DNA from: Lysobacter auxotrophicus
GTDB lineage: Bacteria > Pseudomonadota > Gammaproteobacteria > Xanthomonadales > Xanthomonadaceae
Direction of reading: 5' to 3'
NCBI RefSeq assembly: GCF_027924565.1
Contig: NZ_AP027041.1
Coordinates: forward strand, 1 to 64,000
Length of the DNA: 64,000 bases
In this document: piece after piece, positions 1-10,918 of the stretch
Layout of the letters: each line of letters opens with the position of its first letter
Position numbering within the stretch: position 1 is the first letter of the stretch
Program-made: the position numbers and the translations under genes
The notes under the pieces: generated by a model
Databases searched by the model: none
What the model was told of the DNA's origin: nothing
Seen by the model: only the letters and a program-made list of their open reading frames with translations

Positions 1-1335
1 ATGGATGCCTGGCCCCGCTGCCTCGAACGCCTTGAAGCCGAACTTCCGGCCGAGGATATCCACACCTGGCTCAAGCCCCTCCAGGCCACCCAGCGCGACG
101 ACATCACGGTGCTCTACGCGCCCAATGCGTTCGTGGTCGAACACGTGCGCGAGCGCTACCTGCCGCGCATCCGCGAATTGCTGGCGTATTTCGCCGGCAG
201 CGGCGAGGTCAGCCTGGAGATCGGCTCGCTCCCGCGTGCGGCGCCGCCGATGCCCGAGTCGATCGCATCCCCGCTGGTCGCGCCCGCGCGCGCCACGCCG
301 AGCGAGCCGTTCAATGGCCATCTGGACAACCACTACACCTTCGAGAACTTCGTCGAGGGCCGCAGCAACCAGCTTGGCCGCGCCGCCGCATGGCAGGCGT
401 CGCTCAAGCCGGGCGATCGCGCGCACAACCCGCTGCTGCTGTACGGCGGCACGGGCCTGGGCAAGACGCACCTGATGTTCGCCGCCGGCAACGCGATGCG
501 GGCCGCGAACCCGAACATGCGCGTGCTCTACCTGCGCAGCGAGCAGTTCTTCAGCGCGATGATGAAGTCGCTGCAGGACAAGACCATGGACGCGTTCAAG
601 CGCCAATTCCAGCAGGTCGACGCGCTGCTGATCGACGACATCCAGTTCTTCGCCGGCAAGGACCGCACGCAGGAGGAGTTCTTCCACACCTTCAACGCGC
701 TGTTCGACGGCAAGCAGCAGATCATCCTGACGTGCGACCGCTACCCGCGCGAGGTCGAAGGCCTGGAGCCACGCCTCAAGTCGCGCCTCGCCTGGGGCCT
801 GAGCGTGGCGATCGAGCCGCCGGACTTCGAGACGCGCGCGCAGATCGTGCTGTCCAAGGCGCGCGAGCGCGGCGCGCACATCCCCGAGGAAGTCGCGTTC
901 CTGCTCGCCAAGAAGATGCGCAGCAACGTGCGCGACCTGGAAGGCGCGCTCAACACGCTCGCCGCGCGCGCCAACTTCACCGGCCGCGCGATCACGGTGG
1001 AATTCGCGCAGGAAACGCTGCGCGACCTGTTGCGCGCGCAGCAGCAGGCCATCGGCATTCCGAACATCCAGAAGACCGTGGCCGACTACTACGGCCTGCA
1101 GATGAAGGATCTGCTGTCCAAGCGCCGCACGCGCTCGCTCGCGCGTCCGCGCCAGATGGCAATGGCGCTGGCCAAGGAGCTGACCGAACACAGCCTGCCG
1201 GAGATCGGCGATGCGTTCGCCGGTCGCGACCACACCACGGTGCTGCACGCGTGCCGCCAGATCCGCACGCTGATGGAGACCGACGGCAAGCTGCGCGAAG
1301 ACTGGGACAAGCTGATCCGCAAGCTCAGCGAGTGA
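1..1335 (+). CDS. dnaA: Chromosomal replication initiator protein DnaA
   Basis: This is the AAA+ initiator that binds DnaA boxes at oriC, melts the origin and helps load DnaB. The 444-residue product has an N-terminal protein-interaction domain (about 1-80), a variable Pro/Ala-rich linker (about 80-110), an AAA+ core with Walker A GGTGLGKT at 149-156 and Walker B LLIDD ending at D213, and a C-terminal DNA-binding domain with the family signature GRDHTTV at 408-414. Length matches Xanthomonadaceae DnaA. The window opens at its ATG, so its promoter and RBS cannot be seen. dnaN follows after a 299-bp gap that looks like the origin. Family identity is beyond reasonable doubt. Confidence 0.98.
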   Translation: MDAWPRCLERLEAELPAEDIHTWLKPLQATQRDDITVLYAPNAFVVEHVRERYLPRIRELLAYFAGSGEVSLEIGSLPRAAPPMPESIASPLVAPARATPSEPFNGHLDNHYTFENFVEGRSNQLGRAAAWQASLKPGDRAHNPLLLYGGTGLGKTHLMFAAGNAMRAANPNMRVLYLRSEQFFSAMMKSLQDKTMDAFKRQFQQVDALLIDDIQFFAGKDRTQEEFFHTFNALFDGKQQIILTCDRYPREVEGLEPRLKSRLAWGLSVAIEPPDFETRAQIVLSKARERGAHIPEEVAFLLAKKMRSNVRDLEGALNTLAARANFTGRAITVEFAQETLRDLLRAQQQAIGIPNIQKTVADYYGLQMKDLLSKRRTRSLARPRQMAMALAKELTEHSLPEIGDAFAGRDHTTVLHACRQIRTLMETDGKLREDWDKLIRKLSE

Positions 1336-1634
1336 TGCGTCGGCGGCCAGCGCAAAGCCCGGGCCGTCGATACATACTTATCCCCGTCCGCACGGGGCAA
1401 GCCGTGTATGGTGCGGGCACAAGTTGTGGACAGTTTCGACCCTGTGGCGGTGCGCTAGAGTTGTCCACAGTTTGTCCGCCGGTTGCCCGGCCAGTTCTAC
1501 CGAAGTTTCACCAGCAAGAAAAACCTTGGTAATCAGAAGCTTGAGATGGTTTTCCCGGATTTTCGGCGACACCATCACCACCATGCTTTTGATTTATTCC
1601 ACATACTTAGTAATGGCACGGGGACGGGGTCCGC
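1336..1634. other. Candidate chromosomal origin (oriC), dnaA-dnaN gap
   Basis: The gap between dnaA and dnaN holds sequences close to the DnaA box TTATCCACA: TTGTCCACA at 1461-1469 (8 of 9), a reversed box TGTGGACAG at 1425-1433 (7 of 9) and TTATCCCCG at 1378-1386 (7 of 9). The distal part (about 1515-1620) is much richer in A/T than its surroundings and could be the unwinding element. In many gammaproteobacteria the origin lies in this gap. No perfect box is present and nothing here was tested experimentally, so this is a well-placed candidate. Confidence 0.6.
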
Positions 1635-2735
1635 ATGCGTTTTTCCCTTCAACGCGAAGTCTTTCTCAAGCCGCTCGCTCAGGTCGTCAACGTCGTCGAG
1701 CGCCGCCAGACCCTTCCGGTCCTGGCCAATCTTCTGGTGCAGGTAAAGGACGGACAGCTTTCGCTGACCGGTACCGACCTGGAAGTGGAAATGGTTTCCC
1801 GCGTTCTGGTGGATGACGCTCAGGACGGCGAGACCACGATCCCGGCACGCAAGCTGTTCGAGATCGTTCGCGCCCTGCCCGATGGCAGCAAGGTCACCGT
1901 CTCGCAGACCGCCGAAAAGATCACCGTGCAGGCCGGACGTTCGCGCTTCACCCTGTCGAGCCTGCCTGCCAACGACTTCCCGTCGATCGACGAGGTCGAA
2001 GCGAACGAACGCGTACGCGTTCCGGAAGCGGCGTTGAAGGAGCTGATCGAGCGCACGGCGTTCGCGATGGCGCAGCAGGACGTCCGCTACTACCTCAACG
2101 GCCTGCTGTTCGATCTGCGCGAATCCAGCCTGCGTTGCGTGGCCACCGACGGCCATCGCCTTGCGCTGTGCGAGTCGCCGCTGGAGAACGGTGCGCTGAC
2201 CAAACGGCAGCTGATAGTGCCGCGCAAGGGCGTGCAGGAGCTGCAGCGCCTGCTGGAAGGCGGTGAGCGCGAACTTGAGCTGGAAATGGGCCGCGGCCAC
2301 CTGCGGGTGAAGCGCGACGATGTGACCTTCACCAGCAAGCTGATCGATGGACGCTTCCCGGATTACGAGGCGGTGATTCCGATCGGCGCCGACCGTGAGG
2401 TCCGTATCGACCGCGAAGTGCTGCGGGCCTCCCTGCAGCGTGCGGCGATCCTGTCGAACGAGAAGTACCGCGGCGTTCGCCTGGAGGTTTCGCCGGGCCA
2501 GCTCAAGATCAGCGCCCATAACCCGGAGCAGGAAGAAGCCCAGGAAGAAGTCGAGGCCGATACGCGCGTCGACGATCTGGCTGTGGGGTTCAACGTGAAC
2601 TACCTGCTCGATGCCCTCACGGCCCTTAAGGACGAGCACGTGGTGATCATGCTGCGCGACGCGAACTCGTCGGCGCTGGTCCGCGAGGCCGCGAACGACC
2701 GCTGCCGCCATGTGGTGATGCCGCTGCGCCTCTAA
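1635..2735 (+). CDS. dnaN: DNA polymerase III beta subunit (sliding clamp)
   Basis: This is the ring-shaped processivity clamp that tethers the replicative polymerase and many repair factors to DNA. The 366-residue length is the usual bacterial size, with three consecutive clamp folds. It begins MRFSLQREVFLKPLAQV, ends in the typical RHVVMPLRL tail that forms part of the partner-binding pocket, and contains the conserved DGRFPDYEAVIP stretch. The ATG at 1635 is the conserved family start. It lies between the candidate origin and recF. A rho-independent terminator and a parS-like site follow the stop codon, so recF probably has its own promoter as well. Confidence 0.98.
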   Translation: MRFSLQREVFLKPLAQVVNVVERRQTLPVLANLLVQVKDGQLSLTGTDLEVEMVSRVLVDDAQDGETTIPARKLFEIVRALPDGSKVTVSQTAEKITVQAGRSRFTLSSLPANDFPSIDEVEANERVRVPEAALKELIERTAFAMAQQDVRYYLNGLLFDLRESSLRCVATDGHRLALCESPLENGALTKRQLIVPRKGVQELQRLLEGGERELELEMGRGHLRVKRDDVTFTSKLIDGRFPDYEAVIPIGADREVRIDREVLRASLQRAAILSNEKYRGVRLEVSPGQLKISAHNPEQEEAQEEVEADTRVDDLAVGFNVNYLLDALTALKDEHVVIMLRDANSSALVREAANDRCRHVVMPLRL

Positions 2736-2741
2736 GACCGC

Positions 2742-2757
2742 CGTTCCACGTGGAACA
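2742..2757. promoter_or_regulatory. parS-like ParB-binding site 1 (intergenic)
   Basis: CGTTCCACGTGGAACA matches the palindromic parS sequence TGTTCCACGTGGAACA known from Pseudomonas at 15 of 16 positions. It lies 6 bp after the dnaN stop codon and just before its terminator. Two perfect copies lie in recF. Known: ParB loads at origin-proximal parS sites to direct chromosome segregation. Confidence 0.85.
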
Positions 2758-2761
2758 TCGA

Positions 2762-2791
2762 CGCCCGGCCTCGTGCCGGGCGTTTTGTTTT
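2762..2791 (+). terminator. Rho-independent terminator after dnaN
   Basis: An 8-bp GC stem, CGCCCGGC at 2762-2769 pairing with GCCGGGCG at 2775-2782, with a 5-nt loop is followed directly by TTTTGTTTT. It lies 26 bp after the dnaN stop and 23 bp before the recF start. Confidence 0.85.
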
Positions 2792-2814
2792 GGTCGTCCG
2801 CTAGACTTGCTCCG

Positions 2815-3915
2815 ATGCACGTCACCCGACTTGAGCTGCGCCATCTACGCCGCTTCCAGGAACTCCGCCTCGACCCCGCGCCAGGCCTGAACCTCATCAC
2901 GGGCGATAACGGCGCGGGCAAGACCAGCGTCCTTGAAGCCCTCCATCTGATGGCCTACGGGCGCAGCTTCCGCGGGCGGGTACGGGACGGCCTGATCCGG
3001 GCTGGCGATCCAGGTCTGGAGGTCTTCGTCGAATGGCGCGAGAAAGCGGGTCGCGGCCTTGAGGAGGAGGAGCGCACGCGCAAGGCTGGGCTCCGACACA
3101 CGGGCCAGGATTGGACCGGAAGGCTCGACGGCGCCAACGTGGGCCAGCTGGGAGATCTTTGTGCGGCGCTGGCTGTGGTCACCTTCGAGCCCGGCAGCCA
3201 TGCGCTGATCACCGGCGGTGGCGAATCCAGACGTCGCTATCTGGACTGGGGTCTGTTCCACGTGGAACACGACTTCCTGCCCGTGTGGCGTCGCTACAAC
3301 CGGGCGCTGAAGCAAAGAAATGCCCTCCTTAAGGCGCGCGCCCGGGACGCGCAACTCGATGCCTGGGATCACGAACTCTCGGAGGCCGGTGAACCCCTCA
3401 GCCGGTTCCGCGAACGGTACCTCGAGCTCCTGCAGACCCGATTCGCTCCCCTGTTGAGTGAGCTCGCCCCAGCGCTAGGCACGAGTCGCTTGGAGTACGC
3501 CCCGGGCTGGCGTCGCGAGGAGATGTCGCTCGCGGATGCGCTGCTGCTCGCGCGGGAGCGGGACCTCAGCGCGGGATACACCTCGGCGGGGCCGCATCGG
3601 GCGGACTGGCGCGTTGCCTTCGGTAACCTGCCGGGGCGCGAAGCGCTCTCCCGCGGGCAATCCAAGCTCACCGCCCTGGCGGCGCTACTGGCACAGGCTG
3701 AACACCACGATGAGGTACAGGGCGAATGGCCCGTCGTGGCCCTGGATGACCTTGCATCGGAGCTTGATCGCCACCATCAAGGAAGGGTGCTGGCGCGCCT
3801 TCAGGCCAGCGGCGCCCAGGTGTTCATCACGGGCACGGAAGCTCCGCCCGGATTACCCGCAGAGTTTCCCGCGAGTCTGTTCCACGTGGAACACGGCGCG
3901 ATCAGCACCCGCTGA
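2815..3915 (+). CDS. recF: DNA replication and repair protein RecF
   Basis: RecF is an SMC-like ATPase that works with RecO and RecR to load RecA at single-strand gaps. The product is 366 residues, a normal length. Walker A GDNGAGKT is at 30-37, the ABC-type signature region around LSRGQSKL is in the last third, and Walker B lies in the WPVVALDDLASELD stretch. The ATG at 2815 gives the conserved start MHVTRLELRHLRRF; the frame is open upstream to 2773 but that part overlaps the dnaN terminator. Two perfect parS palindromes (3254-3269 and 3878-3893) lie inside the coding sequence and each encodes LFHVEH. Confidence 0.97.
   Translation: MHVTRLELRHLRRFQELRLDPAPGLNLITGDNGAGKTSVLEALHLMAYGRSFRGRVRDGLIRAGDPGLEVFVEWREKAGRGLEEEERTRKAGLRHTGQDWTGRLDGANVGQLGDLCAALAVVTFEPGSHALITGGGESRRRYLDWGLFHVEHDFLPVWRRYNRALKQRNALLKARARDAQLDAWDHELSEAGEPLSRFRERYLELLQTRFAPLLSELAPALGTSRLEYAPGWRREEMSLADALLLARERDLSAGYTSAGPHRADWRVAFGNLPGREALSRGQSKLTALAALLAQAEHHDEVQGEWPVVALDDLASELDRHHQGRVLARLQASGAQVFITGTEAPPGLPAEFPASLFHVEHGAISTR
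3254..3269. promoter_or_regulatory. parS ParB-binding site 2 (inside recF)
   Basis: A perfect 16-bp palindrome, TGTTCCACGTGGAACA, identical to the Pseudomonas-type parS. It is read through in frame as part of the RecF peptide GLFHVEHD. Confidence 0.93.
3878..3893. promoter_or_regulatory. parS ParB-binding site 3 (3' end of recF)
   Basis: A second perfect copy of TGTTCCACGTGGAACA, ending 22 bp before the end of the recF stop codon and encoding SLFHVEHG at the RecF C-terminus. Confidence 0.93.
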
Positions 3916-3985
3916 CCTACCCGCCCGTTGAGGGGGCGGTTCTCCAGCGTCCGAATTCCGGCTGTTATACTCCCGGTTTGTATAG

Positions 3986-6511
<2,526 letters not shown>

Positions 6512-6523
6512 TGCCGCCAAAGT

Positions 6524-6556
6524 GGCCGTTCCGGGACGCAGTGCCCGGAACCGGCC
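6524..6556 (+). terminator. Hairpin after gyrB
   Basis: An imperfect GC-rich stem in which GGCC-G-TTCCGGG pairs with CCCGGAA-CC-GGCC around an 8-nt loop, starting 13 bp after the gyrB stop. There is no T tract, so it may act as a weak terminator or as an mRNA 3'-end stabiliser. Confidence 0.45.
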
Positions 6557-6574
6557 CACGCGCGTATTCAGCCA

Positions 6575-6605
6575 TTGACGAAGTGTTAATCCGGCGGGCG
6601 ATACA
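6575..6605 (+). promoter_or_regulatory. Candidate promoter for the M48 protease gene
   Basis: TTGACG at 6575-6580 resembles a -35 hexamer, followed after about 19 bp by GATACA at 6600-6605, some 30 bp before the start codon. The -10 match is poor, so confidence is low. Confidence 0.3.
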
Positions 6606-6634
6606 ACCGCCATCAGCCACTCAGGGTTCTCACG

Positions 6635-7441
6635 ATGAAACGCGCTCTGCTTGCCCTCGGCATCGCCACCCTGGTGGTCGCCTGCGCCACCACGACCTCG
6701 CCCACCGGCCGCACCCAGTACGTCGGCGCGGTCTCGCAGGACCAGCTCAATCAGCTCGGCGCGCAGGCATTCGCCGAAGCCAAGGCGAAGGAAAAGCTGA
6801 GCACCGACGCGCGCCAGAACACCTACGTGCGCTGCGTCGTGGACGCCATCACCCGCCAGCTCCCGGCCGGCTGGCAGACGCAGTGGGAAGTCGCGGTCTT
6901 CCAGGACGATTCCCCGAACGCGTTCGCCCTTCCGGGCGGCAAGATCGGCGTGAACACCGGCATCTTCACTGTCGCCAAGAACCAGGACCAGCTCGCCGCG
7001 GTGATCGCGCACGAGATCGGCCACGTGGTCTCGCGCCATCACGACGAACGCATCACCAAGCAGCAGGGCACCTCGACGCTGCTGGGCATCGGCAGCGCGA
7101 TCCTCGGCAGCGCCTACGGCTCCGGCGCGGGCAATGCGGCCGGGCAGATCGGTGGCGCGGCGGCGCAGACGTTCTACCTGCTTCCGAACTCGCGGACCCA
7201 GGAAACCGAAGCTGACGTCGTGGGCCAGCAGCTCGCCGCCAAGGCCGGTTTCGACCCGCGCCAGGCCGTGAATCTGTGGCAGAACATGATCGCGGCCGGC
7301 GGTAGCCGTCCGCCGCAATGGCTCTCGACCCACCCTAACCCGCAGTCGCGCATCAATGAACTCGGCGCCCGTGCGGGCAGTCTCATGCCTACGTTCGAGC
7401 AGGCCCGGGCCGCTGGCCATACGCCCAAGTGCGGTTCGTAA
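6635..7441 (+). CDS. M48-family metalloprotease, lipoprotein (LoiP/YggG-like)
   Basis: A zinc-dependent periplasmic protease related to E. coli LoiP/YcaL, likely acting in envelope protein quality control. The 268 residues start with a short signal peptide and a lipobox (VVAC, lipidated Cys 17). The zinc motif HEIGH is at 126-130, and the downstream ETEAD motif supplies the third ligand. A SxHPxPxxRI motif ([10 protein letters not shown]) near the end is typical of the subfamily. It stands alone after gyrB and before a TPR-protein gene in the same direction, an order also seen in Xanthomonas. Substrate is unknown. Confidence 0.92.
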   Translation: MKRALLALGIATLVVACATTTSPTGRTQYVGAVSQDQLNQLGAQAFAEAKAKEKLSTDARQNTYVRCVVDAITRQLPAGWQTQWEVAVFQDDSPNAFALPGGKIGVNTGIFTVAKNQDQLAAVIAHEIGHVVSRHHDERITKQQGTSTLLGIGSAILGSAYGSGAGNAAGQIGGAAAQTFYLLPNSRTQETEADVVGQQLAAKAGFDPRQAVNLWQNMIAAGGSRPPQWLSTHPNPQSRINELGARAGSLMPTFEQARAAGHTPKCGS

Positions 7442-7567
7442 GTCTGCAAATCCGGCATACAACCCCGTATCACAGCGCCGCGCGTTTCTGTTAGCGTGAC
7501 GCCCCCCTGGCCCCGCGCCATCGTCCCGCCCGCTTATGCGCGTGCGGCAGCAGCTCTGAGGTGTTCG

Positions 7568-8782
7568 ATGAACAAGTTCTCCCTCCGCAACCGCAGCATC
7601 CTCGCCGCGGCCATTGGCGCGGTGCTGGTATTCGGTGCGGTCAGCCAGGTGAATGCCCAGTCCGCGCAGGACCGTGCCGAAGAGCGCCGCGCGCGCCAGT
7701 CGCAGGGCAAGCAGTCGGCGGCCAAGCCGACTGAGGAATACCCGCAGGCGACCCGCAAGGTCGAGGCCAAGGCCTCCTCGAAGGGCGGCGCGAAGCTGCA
7801 GAAGATGATGGCCCTGTACGACGACGACAAGGGCCCGCAGGCCCGCGCCGCCGCGGACGAGATCATCGCGACGGAAACCTTCAACGCCTACGATCGCGCG
7901 TTCGCCGCGCAGATGGCCGCGCAGATCGCCTACGACGCCGACGACACCGCCGCCGCCAAGGACTACTTGCGCAAGGCGATCGAACTCAACGGCCTGGACA
8001 ACAACGGCCACTACGGCGCCATGTACATGCTCGCGCAGCTCCAGCTGCAGGACGAGCAGTACGCCGAGTCGCTGAAGACGCTGGACACCTTCTTCAACGA
8101 AACCAAGAGCGCCAAGCCGGAGCAGCTGGTGGTCAAGGGCAACGCCCTGTACCGCATGGAGCGCTACCCGGAGGCCGCGACGGTCCTGAAGCAGGCCATC
8201 GACTCCAGCCCGAATCCGAAGCCGGAATGGCAGCAGCTGCTGATGGCGACCTACGCCGAGTCGGGCAACGCCGGCGAAGCGGCCAAGATGGCCGAAGCCG
8301 TCGCCGCCAAGAACCCGAACGACAAGCGCGCCCAGCTCAACCTGGCCGCCGTCTACCAGCAGGGCGAAATGCTCGACAAGTCGGCCGCCGTGCTCGAGAA
8401 GCTGCGCGCCTCCGGCCAGCTGACCGAGGACAAGGAATACCGCCAGCTCTACGCCACGTACCTGAACATGGACGGCAAGGAGAAGGAAGCCATCTCGGTC
8501 ATCAACGACGGCATCCAGAAGGGCGTCCTCAAGCCGGACTACCAGACCTACCTCGCCCAGGCGCAGGCGTACTATTTCTCCGACCAGGCCGGCCCGGCGA
8601 TCGACGCCTACAAGAAGGCCGCCCCGCTCGCTCCCGATGGCGAGGCCTATCTGAATCTCGCCCGTGTCCTGTGGCAGGAAGACCGCATCCCCGAGGCCAA
8701 GGAAGCCGCCAAGCAGGCCGTCGCCAAGGGCGTGAAGAAGCCCGACGACGCCAAGAAGATTCTCGCGCTGCCGGGCAAGTAA
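7568..8782 (+). CDS. Exported tetratricopeptide-repeat protein upstream of tonB
   Basis: A 404-residue protein with an N-terminal signal peptide (residues 1 to about 30, cleavage probably after VNA) and a charged segment, followed by repeated helix pairs of TPR type from about residue 75 to the end (for example DRAFAAQMAAQIAYDADDTA and the PDGEAYLNLARVLWQ repeat). The start at 7568 (MNKFSLRNRS) gives a proper signal peptide; the longer open frame from 7496 does not. It lies 151 bp ahead of tonB in the same direction. TPR proteins are scaffolds and some TonB clusters of other bacteria contain one, so a role in the TonB complex is plausible but unproven. No catalytic motif is visible. Confidence 0.85.
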   Translation: MNKFSLRNRSILAAAIGAVLVFGAVSQVNAQSAQDRAEERRARQSQGKQSAAKPTEEYPQATRKVEAKASSKGGAKLQKMMALYDDDKGPQARAAADEIIATETFNAYDRAFAAQMAAQIAYDADDTAAAKDYLRKAIELNGLDNNGHYGAMYMLAQLQLQDEQYAESLKTLDTFFNETKSAKPEQLVVKGNALYRMERYPEAATVLKQAIDSSPNPKPEWQQLLMATYAESGNAGEAAKMAEAVAAKNPNDKRAQLNLAAVYQQGEMLDKSAAVLEKLRASGQLTEDKEYRQLYATYLNMDGKEKEAISVINDGIQKGVLKPDYQTYLAQAQAYYFSDQAGPAIDAYKKAAPLAPDGEAYLNLARVLWQEDRIPEAKEAAKQAVAKGVKKPDDAKKILALPGK

Positions 8783-8933
8783 TTCGGCAAAGCGAATCCA
8801 CCGATTTGCGTGATTACACGGACGCGAATTGGTATATGCTAGGAGGTTCCCGCGACTCGACTTGGGCCGCGGGAATCGTATCTGACGGCCCGAGGCGCCC
8901 TGGCGTCCGGAATTACCTCCCGAGCTACGGCGC

Positions 8934-9608
8934 ATGACGCAAGACCTAGAAATTCACGCTAGAAACGACGACGACCGCGACGGTTTGAACTGGGCACGCA
9001 TTGCCGGTATCACCATCGCGATCGCCTTCCACGTCGCGGCCCTGCTCCTCCTGCTTGCTCCGATGGCCCCTCCGGCCCAGCAGCAGAAGGAAGAGGAGGT
9101 CACGTTCGTCAACCTCATCAAGCCGCCGCCGCCGCCCCCGCCGCCGCCGCCGCCGCCGCCGGAGCCGCCGAAGGAGCTGAAGCCGCCGCCGAAGCTCACG
9201 CCGCCGCAGCCGACGCCGTTGCCGCCGCCGCCGGAAGAGCCGCCGATCGTGGTGGACGACCCGAGCCCGGTGGACGTCCAGGCGCCGCCGCCGAGCCCGC
9301 CGTCGCCGCCCGCACCGGCTACGACGATCGGTTCGAGCGTCGACCCGTCCTCGAAGCGGCTCAACCCGCCCAAGTACCCGCCGACGGAAGCCCGTCAGGG
9401 TGTTGGTGGCACGGTCGTGCTGGTCATCACCATCGACGGCCAGGGCAACGTGCTTGACGTCGCTGTCGAGAAGTCGAGCCGCAACCGCAACCTCGACCGC
9501 GCTGCAATGGACGCCGCCCGGAAGTGGAAGTTCAACCCGGAAATGCAGAACGGCGTGGGTGTACAGAGCCGAGTCCGCGTCCCGGTCGATTTCGTCCCGC
9601 CGACCTGA
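8934..9608 (+). CDS. tonB: TonB energy transducer
   Basis: TonB passes proton-motive force from ExbB/ExbD at the inner membrane to outer-membrane TonB-dependent transporters. The 224 residues show a cytoplasmic N-terminus, one membrane anchor (about 23-46) that contains the conserved His of the S-H interface in AFHVAALLL, a long periplasmic proline-rich spacer (about 62-135) including 13 consecutive prolines, and the C-terminal TonB domain beginning at PPKYPPTEARQG. The Pro run is encoded almost only by CCG (9123-9161), a tract prone to length change. exbB follows after 73 bp. Confidence 0.95.
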   Translation: MTQDLEIHARNDDDRDGLNWARIAGITIAIAFHVAALLLLLAPMAPPAQQQKEEEVTFVNLIKPPPPPPPPPPPPPEPPKELKPPPKLTPPQPTPLPPPPEEPPIVVDDPSPVDVQAPPPSPPSPPAPATTIGSSVDPSSKRLNPPKYPPTEARQGVGGTVVLVITIDGQGNVLDVAVEKSSRNRNLDRAAMDAARKWKFNPEMQNGVGVQSRVRVPVDFVPPT

Positions 9609-9681
9609 TCGGGGTCACGGGATTCGTTAGCACCAAACCCGCAACACACTCCTTTTCCACGACATTTCAAAGGTAAGCGTC

Positions 9682-10434
9682 ATGCTGCAGGAAACCACCA
9701 CCGCTGCGACTGCTGGAGGCTCCAACGCCCAGGCACTTCAGCAGATGAGCTTCGCGCATCTGTTGCAGAACTTCGACTTCGTCGGCTGGGTCGTCTTCAT
9801 CACTCTGGCGATCATGTCGATCCTGTCGATCTACTGGATCGTCGTGAACTTCGTGAAGAACCTGCGCCTGCGCGCCAGTTCGGATCGCGTCGTCTCGACG
9901 TTCTGGGAAACCCCGAACGCCCAGGACGCCATCCGTTTCATGGAAGAGCAGGGCCGTTTCGAGCCGTTCTCGAAGATCGCCCTCGACGCCGCCCAGGCGG
10001 CTGCCCACCACCAGCGCCATGAAGGTTCGCGTCTGGTCGAGTCGCTGAACCGTTCCGAGTTCGTCGATCGCGCCCTGCGTCAGGGTGTGACCCGCGAGAG
10101 CTCGAAGCTGGAAGCCGGCCTGACCGTGCTCGCCACCGTCGGTTCGACCGCTCCGTTCGTCGGTCTGCTCGGCACCGTGTGGGGCATCTACCACGCCCTG
10201 ATCCGCATCTCGGCGACCGGCCAGGCTTCGATCGACGCCGTGGCAGGCCCGGTGGGTGAAGCGCTGATCATGACCGCCATCGGTCTGTTCGTCGCAATCC
10301 CGGCGGTGCTGGCGTACAACTTCTTCACCCGCCTCAACCGCGTCACCAACAACAAGTTCGACACCTTCGCGCACGATCTGCACGACTTCTTCGCCACCGG
10401 CTCGCGCGTCGGCGAAGTGGGCGCGAAGCGCTAA
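9682..10434 (+). CDS. exbB: ExbB proton-channel subunit
   Basis: A MotA/TolQ/ExbB-type inner-membrane protein that forms the pentameric channel housing ExbD and powering TonB. It has 250 residues and three membrane segments (about 33-54, 150-172 and 196-220). The conserved TVGSTAPFVGLLGTVWGIYHAL segment and the following AGPVGEALIMTAIGLFVAIPAVLAYNFF segment are diagnostic. An AAAGG-type RBS precedes the ATG at 9682. It is third in the TPR-tonB-exbB-exbD-exbD series. Confidence 0.96.
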   Translation: MLQETTTAATAGGSNAQALQQMSFAHLLQNFDFVGWVVFITLAIMSILSIYWIVVNFVKNLRLRASSDRVVSTFWETPNAQDAIRFMEEQGRFEPFSKIALDAAQAAAHHQRHEGSRLVESLNRSEFVDRALRQGVTRESSKLEAGLTVLATVGSTAPFVGLLGTVWGIYHALIRISATGQASIDAVAGPVGEALIMTAIGLFVAIPAVLAYNFFTRLNRVTNNKFDTFAHDLHDFFATGSRVGEVGAKR

Positions 10435-10483
10435 GAACGCGTTGTAACAACGACACCCTCTTGCAGCAGGTTGGAGTTTCGTA

Positions 10484-10903
10484 ATGGCCTTCAGTACTGG
10501 CGATAGCGGCGGCCCGATGGCCGAGATCAACGTCACGCCCCTCGTGGACGTGATGCTGGTTCTGCTCATCATCTTCATGATCACCGCGCCCCTGATGTCG
10601 CATAAGGTCCAGGTCGATCTTCCCGAAGCGAATCTGGACAATCGTGACAAGACGGCTCCGCCCGTTCCGCCGATCAGCATCACGGTGGAAGACAACGGGA
10701 ATCTGTATTGGAACGATGAGCCGGTGACCAAGGACCTGCTCGAGAGCCGTCTGTCGATCGAAGCCCAGAAAACGCCGCAGCCGGCCATCAACGTCCGCGG
10801 CGACAAGACGACCAAGTACCGCATCGTTAACGAAGTGGTGCAGATCGCGCAGGCCCAGGGCATGCGCAAGGTCGGCTTCATGGCGCTCAAAGAACCTCGC
10901 TGA
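10484..10903 (+). CDS. exbD1: ExbD proton-channel subunit, copy 1
   Basis: ExbD is a single-span protein whose membrane aspartate carries protons through the ExbB channel. The 139 residues start with a short cytoplasmic segment, then [17 protein letters not shown] with the essential Asp at residue 22, followed by a periplasmic domain. It lies 49 bp after exbB and 15 bp before a second, clearly paralogous exbD. In Xanthomonas campestris a tonB-exbB-exbD1-exbD2 arrangement is known and matches this one. Confidence 0.95.
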   Translation: MAFSTGDSGGPMAEINVTPLVDVMLVLLIIFMITAPLMSHKVQVDLPEANLDNRDKTAPPVPPISITVEDNGNLYWNDEPVTKDLLESRLSIEAQKTPQPAINVRGDKTTKYRIVNEVVQIAQAQGMRKVGFMALKEPR

Positions 10904-10918
10904 TCCGGAGATCCAGTA

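Noticed and set aside
3921-3939. Terminator after recF
   Set aside because: CCGCCC and GGGCGG could pair with a 7-nt loop, but the stem is only 6 bp and no T tract follows.
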